This document shows positions 1-7,455 of a DNA stretch of 64,000 nt, piece after piece (within the stretch, counting starts at the first letter, position 1; the number at the start of each line of letters is the position of its first letter). The notes beneath the pieces were generated by a model that was not told the origin of the DNA, did no database searches, and saw nothing but the letters and a program-made list of their open reading frames with translations. Position numbers and translations under genes: made by a program. The DNA is from an uncultured Actinomycetes bacterium (GTDB lineage Bacteria; Actinomycetota; Acidimicrobiia; Acidimicrobiales; RAAP-2), in the NCBI GenBank assembly GCA_903828785.1, contig CAIKNP010000022.1:1-64000 (forward strand), in the 5' to 3' direction.

Positions 1-141
1 AGAGCACCGCAAGAACTACAACCACTACCGTCCACACAGTGCTCTTGGCTACATGACGCCGGTGGAATTCGCCACTAAGTGGCAGGAAGAAAACCCAGTG
101 CTACTCTCACAAGAGGTGGACCAATGAATGGGGTCCGGACA
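1..141 (+). mobile_element. Right end of an IS3-family insertion sequence
   Basis: The window opens inside an insertion sequence. The transposase reading frame ends at 127, and about a dozen bases later comes GGGGTCCGGACA (130-141), which resembles the terminal inverted repeat of IS3-type elements (ends reading TGTCCGGACC on the other strand). The left end lies outside the window, so target duplications cannot be checked. The exact right boundary at 141 is an inference from the motif. Confidence 0.6.
2..127 (+). CDS. IS3-family transposase (OrfB), C-terminal fragment at window edge
   Basis: Only the last 41 codons are visible. The peptide contains NHYRPHSALGYMTPVEFA, the typical C-terminal signature of IS3-family DDE (rve-type) integrase-like transposases, which catalyse cut-and-copy movement of the element. 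The frame is open to the first base, so the rest of the gene lies upstream of the window. It ends in TGA at 125-127, just before the presumed terminal inverted repeat. Whether the full element is intact cannot be seen. Confidence 0.8.
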   Translation, partial: EHRKNYNHYRPHSALGYMTPVEFATKWQEENPVLLSQEVDQ

Positions 142-236
142 GTAACGCCCCTGCGATTCAGCTGAAAAGAACTGTCGGCGCATGCCGAGCTGAAGGTCGG
201 AAGTGTGAATGATCCGCATACATCGCAACTATAGGC

Positions 237-476
237 TTGCGTTGTCACATCAAACCCGTCGCGATTCACTCCTTTCTCGGAGGTATCAGTTCAACTGCCG
301 GGTGGCCCGCTCTCACCATTCCCTTCACCGAAATACGAGCCTTGCCTGTTGGTCTCATTCTCGTGGCACGGCCCCATAAGGAAGAACACCTCTTGGGCGC
401 CGCTAAGTGGATGTCGACGTCATTTCTCGTGGGCGCGGCCAAACCTCCTTCGAGGCGACCGCCACAGCGAGGCTAG
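237..476 (+). pseudogene. Amidase C-terminal remnant
   Basis: The translated stretch has GWPALTIPF, then LPVGLILVARPHKEEHLL about ten residues later. This is the usual C-terminal block of amidase-signature enzymes (G-x-PAL-x-(L/I)-P ... LPVGLQL-(I/V)-x-x-P). There is no catalytic Lys-Ser-Ser region, an in-frame stop lies just upstream (about 210), and only about 60 codons match before the sequence loses similarity. I read it as the 3' tail of a broken amidase gene next to the insertion sequence. It is distinct from the complete amidase at 25852-27276. Confidence 0.6.
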
Positions 477-556
477 GTAGGTCAGGGAAGTATTGCTTGC
501 TCACGGACTCATTGTCGGGTGGCCGGCGACAGGACCTTCACCGGTACACTGCAGGC

Positions 557-1321
557 GTGACCAGTTTCACTCCCGATCACGACCTTGATCCGGTCATTTT
601 CACTGCTACGGTGACGAGCCTCGCGCACTCCTTCGGCGACAACACTCGTCGCAAAATCTACCTCTTCCTTCGAGAACACCCCGGGGCCACCGCCACCGAG
701 CTGTCCCGCCACTGCCACGTTCACCCCAACGTGGTGCGCCATCACCTCGACAAATTGACCGAAAGCGGATTCGTTACGTTCGACAACGTGCACCGCACGA
801 CCGTCGGTCGACCGGCCAAGGGCTACCGAGTCTGTGAAGAAAATGCGAATATGTCTGAGGCAATTCGCAACGTCGCTTGGCCGTTGCGTACCAACCCCGA
901 GGCCGAGAATGCCCTGCGCCGTGACGCACTCTTAGTTTCGTTGCTGGAGATGGCCCTCGAGCGCCTCGGGCCAGAAGCGGCCGAGGGCCTCGCCCACGAC
1001 GTGGGTTGGCAGTTCGGCAAAGATCTGTCAAGTATGACACCCGAGATAGAGACCCAGATCACCATTCGTAGTGCCCTTACCTCGGTGGCCGGACTGCTCA
1101 CCGCACACGGCTTTGCCGCCCGGTTTGAGGATCACGAATCGGGTCAGTCAGTCGTCTCCGACAGCTGCCCATTTGGCGCTGCGGCACAGACCCACCCAGT
1201 GCTGTGCGCCGTTGACCGCGGACTGGTTTCGGGCATGCTCGCAGGCATGGGGGTTGCGAGTACCAAGGTGACGCTCACTTCAAGGGCCCGTGGAGATGTT
1301 GATTGCCGCGTGACGGCCTGA
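557..1321 (+). CDS. Winged-helix transcriptional regulator, SufR-like with C-terminal cysteines
   Basis: The product is a 254-residue ArsR/DeoR-type winged-helix protein. Its DNA-binding part is near residues 15-90 (ATELSRHCHVHPNVVRHHL, then a GRPAKGY wing). The C-terminal half ends with cysteines spaced C-x12-C-x32-C (SCPF...VLCAVDRG...DVDC), like SufR proteins that bind an Fe-S cluster to sense iron or redox state. The frame is open from an ATG at 407, but the first 50 residues look non-coding, so the GTG at 557 is preferred. No suf genes are nearby, so the target is unknown. Cluster binding is inferred from the cysteine pattern. Confidence 0.75.
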   Translation: MTSFTPDHDLDPVIFTATVTSLAHSFGDNTRRKIYLFLREHPGATATELSRHCHVHPNVVRHHLDKLTESGFVTFDNVHRTTVGRPAKGYRVCEENANMSEAIRNVAWPLRTNPEAENALRRDALLVSLLEMALERLGPEAAEGLAHDVGWQFGKDLSSMTPEIETQITIRSALTSVAGLLTAHGFAARFEDHESGQSVVSDSCPFGAAAQTHPVLCAVDRGLVSGMLAGMGVASTKVTLTSRARGDVDCRVTA

Positions 1322-1375
1322 CTTTTTCAGCGTGGCGTACTTCGGAGCCCGATGAAGAGACTCCACTCCCAGCCC

Positions 1376-2992
1376 TTACATCATCTGCACGCGTTCTAGA
1401 GTGGCGCGCGGCGCGACAACATAAAGACGGTTCACCGCGCGGGTGACCGCCACGTAAAAGTTGGTGTCACTAATACCCTTAGGACCCACCGCCACGATAA
1501 CGGCGTCGTATTCCAGACCCTTGGCACGATGAGCCGTTTCACAGGCGACAAAAGAGTCTCGGGGATCTCCCACCTTCACCAGCCGGAGCTCACTGCGGAG
1601 CTGGTCTCGCGTGGCGGTGTCGCTCGTTACGACCAAGACATTTCGCGGGTGGACGTCGGCATCTTGCAACCAAGTCAGACAGAGTTTGACCGTATCCAAA
1701 AGGTCAGATGGCTTGGTAATTTCTAGGCCACGAAAGTCTTCGGTCGCCGGCAACGATGCCGGTGCGGCGGCCCCGTCGAGAAAGCGTCGAGCCAAACGGG
1801 CAATGTCACGCGAATTACGGACATTTTGACGAAGATCACCGTGCACCCAACCAGCCGAGATACTGGGTGGGACAAAACCCCGCGCCACAACCTCCTGGTG
1901 GGTATCGGCCAGCAAGAAGAACTTGTCCTCCCCTTCCGGGTCGAGCAGTGATTCGAGTAAGCCAATCCAGGCGGGTGAAAAGTCTTGGGCCTCGTCAACA
2001 ATGATGCGGTCGAAGCGCTGGTTAATGTGGCTCCAGTTGTTCAAGAGATGAGCCGGCAGGTCCCTCATCCAGAACTCCGAGTCATCCTCTCGAATTTTGA
2101 TCTTCGGCATGCCTTCGAGCGTGAGAAGGGTTCGTAAAAACGCGCCAACCACGATTGTCGGGGCTTCCTCGTCTTCGTCTTCGATGGCGTCAATGAACTG
2201 TCGGCGAAGCTTCTCGGCCAGCGGATCGTTGTAACAAGTGAGGAGAACTCGCTTGGGTTCTTCACCTTCGTCGGTAAAGAGGCCCCGGCTGGTCCACTTG
2301 GTGGCGAGGTAGGTTTTGCCCGTTCCCGCTCGACCGGAGATAAAGACTCGGTGATGAACATCGAGACAGGAAAGCGTTTCGACCTGGACCTCACAGACCA
2401 CGTCGAGTTCTCGACGAATGTAGTTGGAGACCAGTTCGGGTTCGTAGGTGAACTCGGCCGTGGGGGCTAGATAATCGATGATGACCTGAAGTTCGCTGGG
2501 CGCCAACGGTTGCGAATGATATGGCGTTGAAAACATGTGATCCAGAGATTTTCGTGGATCGTCGAGGTCGGGAGCCAAGATGAGCTGGGAGCGGTCGAGT
2601 CCCGCGGGCAGCCGGCCAGTCACTTTGGTGACCATGGGAAGGCAGAGTGCGGAGAAGACTCGAAGATAGCGGTTCCCCGTTTCGATCGCCAAGTTCTGCT
2701 GCAAGGTGTACGAGTTGTTGCGCAGTTGGGCAACCGGGTCTCGGTCGGTGCCAATCCACTGACCGCTCTTCAAGGTAATTTGCCCACCCTTCACTTCGAT
2801 GATCCCTATGCCATAAATATGGTGAAGCAGGATGATATCGATTTCGGCATCGAAGCCCTTGCGCTTTAGCAAGGGGTTAGGGAACAAGAGCCAATCATCG
2901 GAGAGCCGCTGCTGCAGCCGGTCGACCACCATCCGTTCTGCGTCATTCTTTATCTTGTGCAGGGAAAAACCGGGTGGGACCAAACGGGCCAT
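1376..2992 (-). CDS. NERD-domain UvrD/Rep-like superfamily 1 helicase
   Basis: This is a protein of about 538 residues. The N-terminus has a NERD nuclease-related domain (residues about 15-110, with GFDAEIDIILL and GIIEVKGGQ). An SF1 ATPase/helicase follows: Walker A GRAGTGKT near 225, Walker B IIVDEAQDF near 335, and the late motifs AHRAKGLEYDAVIV and YVAVTRAVNRLYVV. Such proteins probably process DNA in repair or defence, but the specific role is not known. A TTG at 3010 extends the frame by six codons. The ATG at 2992 is preferred because GGAG lies four bases upstream. It is a solitary gene in an eroded region. Confidence 0.85.
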   Translation of the reverse strand: MARLVPPGFSLHKIKNDAERMVVDRLQQRLSDDWLLFPNPLLKRKGFDAEIDIILLHHIYGIGIIEVKGGQITLKSGQWIGTDRDPVAQLRNNSYTLQQNLAIETGNRYLRVFSALCLPMVTKVTGRLPAGLDRSQLILAPDLDDPRKSLDHMFSTPYHSQPLAPSELQVIIDYLAPTAEFTYEPELVSNYIRRELDVVCEVQVETLSCLDVHHRVFISGRAGTGKTYLATKWTSRGLFTDEGEEPKRVLLTCYNDPLAEKLRRQFIDAIEDEDEEAPTIVVGAFLRTLLTLEGMPKIKIREDDSEFWMRDLPAHLLNNWSHINQRFDRIIVDEAQDFSPAWIGLLESLLDPEGEDKFFLLADTHQEVVARGFVPPSISAGWVHGDLRQNVRNSRDIARLARRFLDGAAAPASLPATEDFRGLEITKPSDLLDTVKLCLTWLQDADVHPRNVLVVTSDTATRDQLRSELRLVKVGDPRDSFVACETAHRAKGLEYDAVIVAVGPKGISDTNFYVAVTRAVNRLYVVAPRATLERVQMM

Positions 2993-3109
2993 TTCACTCC
3001 AAGTAGTCAAGGTGTTAGTAGAAGGTACGTTATCGCCTGCGCACCTACCTCTAGTTAAGTAATTGGAGGGGACTGCTGAAGGTTTAGTTTCCGGTTTCTG
3101 TTGAGATGA

Positions 3110-3214
3110 TTAAGCCACTTTTAGCAATCGGTGGAGTTCCTCGAACTCGACTGGGGTGAACTTGTCAAATGCTCACTGGCGTCGCTGGCGGTGTTATTTT
3201 GATTCAATCCAGAC
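3110..3214 (-). pseudogene. Decayed IS3-type transposase C-terminal remnant
   Basis: Read on the minus strand, the last 20 codons before TAA (3110-3112) give AFDKFTPVEFEELHRLL, matching the C-terminal TPVEFE block of IS3-type transposases. The codons just upstream (VWIESK-stop-HRQRRQ-stop) resemble the usual W-I-x-x-x-YNRRRRQ segment but contain two stops. No complete element or clear inverted repeats remain, so it is an old fragment. It is a different copy from the element at the window start and lies on the opposite strand. Confidence 0.55.
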
Positions 3215-3598
3215 GCCGATGGCGATCAAGTTCAACAAAACTCACTTTTTACTGCAGGTTGTGGAGCTCGGAAAGGTTTGCCGTCTAGAAGGATGCGCCC
3301 GGTAAGGGACCAGTTCTTCGGGAATTTCACGAAGCACTTTTGGCATCACTCTTCGATCTCGATTTTCTCGCAACCCAGCACCTCCAAAACCGCTTTGGTG
3401 GCAAGATTGCGGGACTGGTGCGAGGCTAACACCAGGGTGTTCACGCAATAATTTTCTCCACCACTTCTAACCTCCATCTGAGCCGCACCATCCAGGCCAT
3501 CGCTCATCGGAAGTCCTATATTTCCCGGCAGGACGAAGAGGAACTCTCCGCAGTGTTAATTTTGCCTGGGGCCGGATGTAGATACCATTAGGTCTTCT
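3215..3598. other. Gene-free stretch, probably decayed sequence
   Basis: No reading frame here has recognisable family motifs. A 68-codon minus-strand frame (3242-3448) and a plus-strand stretch around 3470-3590 are open but show no homology I can name. Lying beside the transposase remnant, the interval is probably eroded mobile DNA plus the promoter of the sugar kinase. A TAGGTC hexamer at 3589-3594 sits just before the start at 3599. Confidence 0.4.
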
Positions 3599-4408
3599 AT
3601 GAAACCTGGGTTAACCGTCCTCGCCAATGTGGCAATTGACCGCATAAACGATGCCGAACCATCAGCCGGAGGTTGCCCCAGCTTTGCGGGAATCGCCTTA
3701 CGCACGATCAATGTCGAATCTCGAGTTGTCACTCGGATGGCGCCAACAGACCGCTGGCTGTTCGATTCCTTGATTGATTCCTACCCCGTCCCTCTCTCCA
3801 TCTTGCCGGCGCGAACCTCGAACGGATTCCAGTTGCGCTACCAGGGCGAAGGGCGCACCATGGTGGTTGATGGCATGGGTGACGCGTGGGGACCCGATGA
3901 TATCGATGCCGCGGGTATCGACACCGAGTGGGTTCACATCGCCCCACTACTGCGTGACGAGTTCCCCGTCGCCACACTGCGCTACCTGGCGGCTCAGGGC
4001 CACAAAATTTCCTTCGATGGGCAAGGCTTGATTCGAAAATCCCAGCTCGGGCCAATGATCGAGAACGCCCTCTACGACCACGAAATTTTGCCGACTTTGA
4101 CCATACTCAAACTGGCCGAAGAGGAAGCGAGCATCGTGTTGGGCACTGCGCCAACTGTTGAGTCCATTTCTTCGCTCGGTGTACCCGAGGTGGTGGTGAC
4201 ACTGGGCTCCTTCGGTTGCGACCTCTACAGCGAAGGAACCGGCCAACGCGTACCCGTTTCACCCCGAGTTTTGAACGTTCATACCACGGGAGCCGGTGAC
4301 GTGTTCTCGGTGGGCTACGCGTCGTTTAGGTCACTGGGAGTGCCTCACATCCAAGCCGCCGAACAAGCCAGTGCGCTCGTCGTAGGGATGTTGCAGTCGC
4401 GTCTGTAA
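3599..4408 (+). CDS. PfkB-family carbohydrate kinase
   Basis: This 269-residue ribokinase-like (PfkB) protein would transfer ATP phosphate to a sugar or nucleoside. The N-terminal glycine motif (AGGCPSFAGIAL) sits near residue 23. The C-terminal PfkB signature HTTGAGDVFSVGYASF is near 225-240 and carries the catalytic Asp of the GAGD anion hole. The protein is slightly short for the family (usually about 300). The substrate cannot be told from sequence. It starts five bases after a -10-like hexamer, so the mRNA is probably leaderless. It stands alone, upstream of the chrA region. Confidence 0.8.
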   Translation: MKPGLTVLANVAIDRINDAEPSAGGCPSFAGIALRTINVESRVVTRMAPTDRWLFDSLIDSYPVPLSILPARTSNGFQLRYQGEGRTMVVDGMGDAWGPDDIDAAGIDTEWVHIAPLLRDEFPVATLRYLAAQGHKISFDGQGLIRKSQLGPMIENALYDHEILPTLTILKLAEEEASIVLGTAPTVESISSLGVPEVVVTLGSFGCDLYSEGTGQRVPVSPRVLNVHTTGAGDVFSVGYASFRSLGVPHIQAAEQASALVVGMLQSRL

Positions 4409-4466
4409 ATTGGCGGTTCGTGCAGCGCATGGCTATGTGCCCGGACCTCAGTCCTTCCTCATGCTC

Positions 4467-4582
4467 TATCCTGTTCTCCCGTGATGGAGTACTCGCCACG
4501 CGTTAGAGGCAAGGCCAAACACTGGGCCCCGTGAAGTTCATCGGGGGGTCGAATACTGCCGTGGTCGTGACTACTCCATTAC
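4467..4582 (+). ncRNA. Candidate structured RNA or long inverted repeat upstream of chrA
   Basis: GTGATGGAGTA (4481-4491) can pair with TACTCCATTAC (4572-4582), eleven pairs with one G-U. Inside it CCACG (4496-4500) pairs with CGTGG (4560-4564). The interior can form alternative hairpins, GGCC 4513-4516 with 4525-4528 or CCCCG 4527-4531 with CGGGG 4542-4546. A TATCCT hexamer (4467-4472) lies eight bases before the outer stem, so a transcript could start at the stem. chrA has its own -10-like hexamer at 4600-4605, so the element may be a separate small RNA, a leader from an upstream promoter, or a DNA site. I do not recognise a known riboswitch class. Confidence 0.4.
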
Positions 4583-4599
4583 GACAGTGCTGCTTGGCC

Positions 4600-4605
4600 T
4601 AGGGT
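4600..4605 (+). promoter_or_regulatory. Putative -10 hexamer of chrA
   Basis: TAGGGT ends six bases before the GTG start of chrA at 4612, placing transcription initiation at or next to the start codon. There is no Shine-Dalgarno sequence before the GTG, which fits a leaderless transcript. No convincing -35 box is seen. Confidence 0.4.
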
Positions 4606-4611
4606 TTAAGA

Positions 4612-5751
4612 GTGGACAATCGGGTCTCCTACCCCACTCTTCTTCGCCAGTGGGGTCGACTCGGTCTCTTGGGCTTCGGTGGACCACCGGCGCACATCGC
4701 CATGTTGCGAAAGCTTTGTGTCCTTGACCACCCGTGGATGACGAGCGAAGAATTCGAACACGCCGTCGCCACGACCGGCCTGCTCCCCGGTCCGGCCTCC
4801 ACGCAGCTCGCGATCTACTGCGCCTGGCGCCTGCGAGGCGCCATCGGCGCCCTCATTGGTGCTCTCTGCTTTATCGTTCCCGGCCTCGTACTCATTCTCG
4901 TTCTCTCCGCCGCCTTCTTCGCCGCCCACCCATCCCACTTTCTCGTAGGAGCGGCGTTGGGTGCGGGTGCGGTGGTTCCCGCCATCGCCTTCGCCACCGC
5001 CTTGTCTATGCTGCGTCCCAGCTACGACCTGGTCGTGAGCCACCAGGGTCGTCGGGTGCGTTGGGCGTTCTACCTCGCCATCGGTGTCGCCACCGCTATC
5101 GCGGCGGCGCAGTTGGTGGTCGTTGCCTTGGTTGCCTGTGGTCTAGGTGAAATTGTGAGTCGGCGAAGCAGTAACCCGTCGATGGGCCTCGTTGCCTTGG
5201 GGTCGGCGAAGGTCGCCGCTTTGGGCGGACTCGGGGCACTCGCCTGGGTCGCCCTAAAGGTCGGCGCCCTCTCCTACGGTGGCGGATTCGTCATCATTCC
5301 TCTGATGCAGCACGACGTGGTCTCGGTGTACCACTGGATGAGTGGCGTGCAGTTCTTAAACGTCGTCGCTCTGGGTCAGCTAACTCCGGGACCAGTCGTC
5401 TTAACGGTGGCCGCGGTGGGTTACGCCGCCCACGGTCTGGTGGGGGGACTCGTCGCCACGGTGGTGGCCTTTGGTCCCTCGCTCCTCTTCATCATCGGGG
5501 GTGCTCGCCACTTCGAGGCATTGCGACAAAATGAAACGGCACAGGCGTTTTTGGCCGGAGCGGCCCCCTGCGTTATCGGGGCTATCGGTGGTGCGGCAAT
5601 CCCCCTAGGACTGCTGCTCGTCCACCTATGGCAGCTGCCAATCCTGATCCTGGGATTGCTGTGGCTCTTGTGGAAGAAGGGGGCGAGTGTCTACCCCCTG
5701 CTCGCCGCGGCACTGGTGGGCGCCCTGCTCTCGCCGCTGCTGCCCCTCTGA
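4612..5751 (+). CDS. chrA: Chromate transporter, ChrA family
   Basis: This 379-residue membrane protein has the two CHR halves of long-chain ChrA transporters, which export chromate (or related oxyanions) from the cytoplasm. The N-terminal half shows LGLLGFGGPPAHIAML and TTGLLPGPASTQLAIYCAWR. The second half repeats the theme with VGALSYGGGFVIIPLMQ and VALGQLTPGPVV, and about ten hydrophobic segments are visible. The GTG start fits the conserved N-terminus and a -10-like hexamer six bases upstream. The inverted-repeat element at 4481-4582 may regulate it. Substrate identity is by family only. Confidence 0.9.
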   Translation: MDNRVSYPTLLRQWGRLGLLGFGGPPAHIAMLRKLCVLDHPWMTSEEFEHAVATTGLLPGPASTQLAIYCAWRLRGAIGALIGALCFIVPGLVLILVLSAAFFAAHPSHFLVGAALGAGAVVPAIAFATALSMLRPSYDLVVSHQGRRVRWAFYLAIGVATAIAAAQLVVVALVACGLGEIVSRRSSNPSMGLVALGSAKVAALGGLGALAWVALKVGALSYGGGFVIIPLMQHDVVSVYHWMSGVQFLNVVALGQLTPGPVVLTVAAVGYAAHGLVGGLVATVVAFGPSLLFIIGGARHFEALRQNETAQAFLAGAAPCVIGAIGGAAIPLGLLLVHLWQLPILILGLLWLLWKKGASVYPLLAAALVGALLSPLLPL

Positions 5752-5840
5752 TTAGGATCACCTGCTCGGCGGGGTAGACCAGGCCAACGTCATCGCTGAC
5801 CTATGGCCGGCGTTAAGCGCTGGACCCAACAACTCGGTGG

Positions 5841-6572
5841 CTAGTGGCTAAGACCCAGTGCGGCCGTATAGGGCTGCGCCACCGCTCGTTGTGCCGCCGT
5901 GGGGTGCAAGCGGAGGAAGATGGCGAATTCGCGCTTAGCGAGAGCTCGATTCGTAGGTATGGACATCGCCACAATGGCGTAGTAGAGGCGCGGCGCGGGG
6001 TCCCGCGGCGCTAGATCAACGGCGGAACGCAACTGCGCAATAGCTCGCGACACGATCGCCGCGTTTCGCGCGGCACTCCCGGCCGAAAAGTCCAGCCATC
6101 CCACTTCGGTGAGAGCGGCCACGTTGGTGGGACTCAGCGTGAGGACGCGTTGGTAGGCGACGAGGGCCGCCGCGACGTTTCCCCGGGCGATGTCGCCCTC
6201 ACCCTCCACCAGCAATTGTTGAATCTCTTGCTTACCGCTGAGGTTCACTCCACCGGTTTGCGACGTACCCGCCTGACGTAAGGAAACGTTGATCCACACC
6301 AGGCCCACGGCCGCCAGCGCCAGGCAACTCAGGCCCACCACCAAGAGTCGGGGGCGCCGACGCCGGGTGACTTTGGGGAGGCTAGGCGCTTCGTCGAGCG
6401 TGGCCTGAAGGGTGGCAATCGTCGCGCGCTCGCGCTGCTCCAGGGCCTCCCATTCAGCGGTCGCGAGCTCGCCTTGCGCGAGTTCGCGCTGGGCGTCACG
6501 GATAGACGCTTCGCGTAGGGCGATTTCGTCACGCAGACGTTCGGCCTTCACCGTCGCCGCCTTAGACGCCAT
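5841..6572 (-). CDS. CcmI-like TPR protein of cytochrome c maturation
   Basis: This 243-residue protein has an N-terminal coiled region (residues 1-70, Glu/Arg/Gln rich), one membrane segment near 75-95, and a periplasmic part with tetratricopeptide-like repeats (GEGDIARGNVAAALVAYQRV, then LAPRDPAPRLYYAIVAMS). That is the layout of CcmI/CycH, which holds apocytochrome c for haem attachment. It is the last gene of the ccm operon and overlaps ccmH by 25 bases. The N-terminal helical part is weakly conserved in this family, so the name rests partly on context. Confidence 0.75.
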   Translation of the reverse strand: MASKAATVKAERLRDEIALREASIRDAQRELAQGELATAEWEALEQRERATIATLQATLDEAPSLPKVTRRRRPRLLVVGLSCLALAAVGLVWINVSLRQAGTSQTGGVNLSGKQEIQQLLVEGEGDIARGNVAAALVAYQRVLTLSPTNVAALTEVGWLDFSAGSAARNAAIVSRAIAQLRSAVDLAPRDPAPRLYYAIVAMSIPTNRALAKREFAIFLRLHPTAAQRAVAQPYTAALGLSH

Positions 6573-6931
6573 CCCCCGAATACGAAGACGAGCACGACCA
6601 GCGTGGGTGAGAGCCAGAGCAGTACGCCCAGGCCACTGGTGCTCGGACTGAGAAGAATAGAAGGACCGTAGGCGGCCTCAATACTTGTCAAGATCTGAGC
6701 GTCGCTGTCACCAGCGTGCACCATGGTCACGATTTCGTGGCGCACGGCCAACGCCGAGGTGGCGTTGCTCTGCGCCACCGACAGGTTCTCGCAGCTTGGA
6801 CACTTGACGAGACTCTCCAGGTGCCCGATACGCGCGGCCTCGGCGTTACCCGACGGTGCCGTCACGACTACCCCGATGACGACGAGCGCCAGGGCGGCGA
6901 GCCAGAAGCGAAAGGAGCGCAGGATCTTCAC
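6548..6931 (-). CDS. ccmH: Cytochrome c maturation protein CcmH (thiol reductase subunit)
   Basis: The product has 127 residues: a signal/anchor segment (FWLAALALVVIGVVVT), the redox motif LVKCPSCENLSVAQS near residues 40-55, and a C-terminal membrane segment followed by WRLRRRR. CcmH keeps the apocytochrome CXXCH cysteines reduced. The usual motif is LRC-x-x-C-Q-N; here it is CPSCEN, keeping both cysteines and the Asn. The GTG start overlaps the ccmG stop as GTGA, so translation is probably coupled. Confidence 0.88.
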   Translation of the reverse strand: MKILRSFRFWLAALALVVIGVVVTAPSGNAEAARIGHLESLVKCPSCENLSVAQSNATSALAVRHEIVTMVHAGDSDAQILTSIEAAYGPSILLSPSTSGLGVLLWLSPTLVVLVFVFGGWRLRRRR

Positions 6932-7455
6932 GCCGCCACCCTGGCGACGGCGGCGTCGAGTTGTTGCTGGCTTACGGGACCAATCAAGGTGGCGGCGACA
7001 CGACCCTGGGCGTTAATGATGAAGGTGGACGGTGGTGAAGTGACCCCGTAGTGAAAGGCAATACTCCCCTGCGGGTCAACCACCGAGGGGTAGAGCGATC
7101 CGTAATAGCGAGCGAAGGCCAGGGCGGACGCGAGACTGTCGTTGAAGACCACTCCGACCAGCACCACGTGATGCTTGCGCTGCGTCCAGGCGAAGCTGCT
7201 CAAATTCGGAGCCTCCGCCTTGCAGGGCTCACACCACGATGACCAGAAGTTCACGACCACGATGTCACCGCGGTGGGCGGCCAGGGAAAAGTGACCACCC
7301 CCCAATTCAGCCCCAGCGATACTGGGCGCCTCTTTACCCAGGAGCGCGCTGGCCACGGGCGTGGCTTCGAGGGGCTGACGCGTCACGAGCAGCACCGACA
7401 GAGCCGCGACCACGAGCAGAGCAGCCAAGGCGGCGACGGTGATTGAACGCTTCAC
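6928..7455 (-). CDS. ccmG: Thiol:disulfide interchange protein CcmG/DsbE (thioredoxin fold)
   Basis: This 175-residue membrane-anchored thioredoxin-like protein has an N-terminal anchor (TVAALAALLVVAALSVLLV), then VVNFWSSWCEPCKAEAP with the WCxPC active site, and the cis-Pro region TSPPSTFIINAQGRV. It passes electrons to CcmH and apocytochrome c outside the membrane. An upstream in-frame start would overlap ccmF deeply. The GTG at 7455 gives a four-base GTGA overlap with the ccmF stop and matches the operon's pattern. Confidence 0.88.
   Translation of the reverse strand: MKRSITVAALAALLVVAALSVLLVTRQPLEATPVASALLGKEAPSIAGAELGGGHFSLAAHRGDIVVVNFWSSWCEPCKAEAPNLSSFAWTQRKHHVVLVGVVFNDSLASALAFARYYGSLYPSVVDPQGSIAFHYGVTSPPSTFIINAQGRVAATLIGPVSQQQLDAAVARVAA

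Noticed and set aside
407-556. N-terminal extension of the SufR-like regulator from ATG 407
   Set aside because: These 50 codons have Arg/Ser/Gly-rich non-domain sequence; the conserved HTH begins after GTG 557.
3242-3448. 68-codon minus-strand frame as a gene
   Set aside because: No motif, ribosome site or conserved pattern; it lies in an eroded stretch beside a transposase remnant.
4481-4582. Fluoride (crcB) or other known riboswitch for the chrA upstream element
   Set aside because: Only GATGG...CGCC loosely recalls the fluoride motif; length and the long outer stem do not fit.
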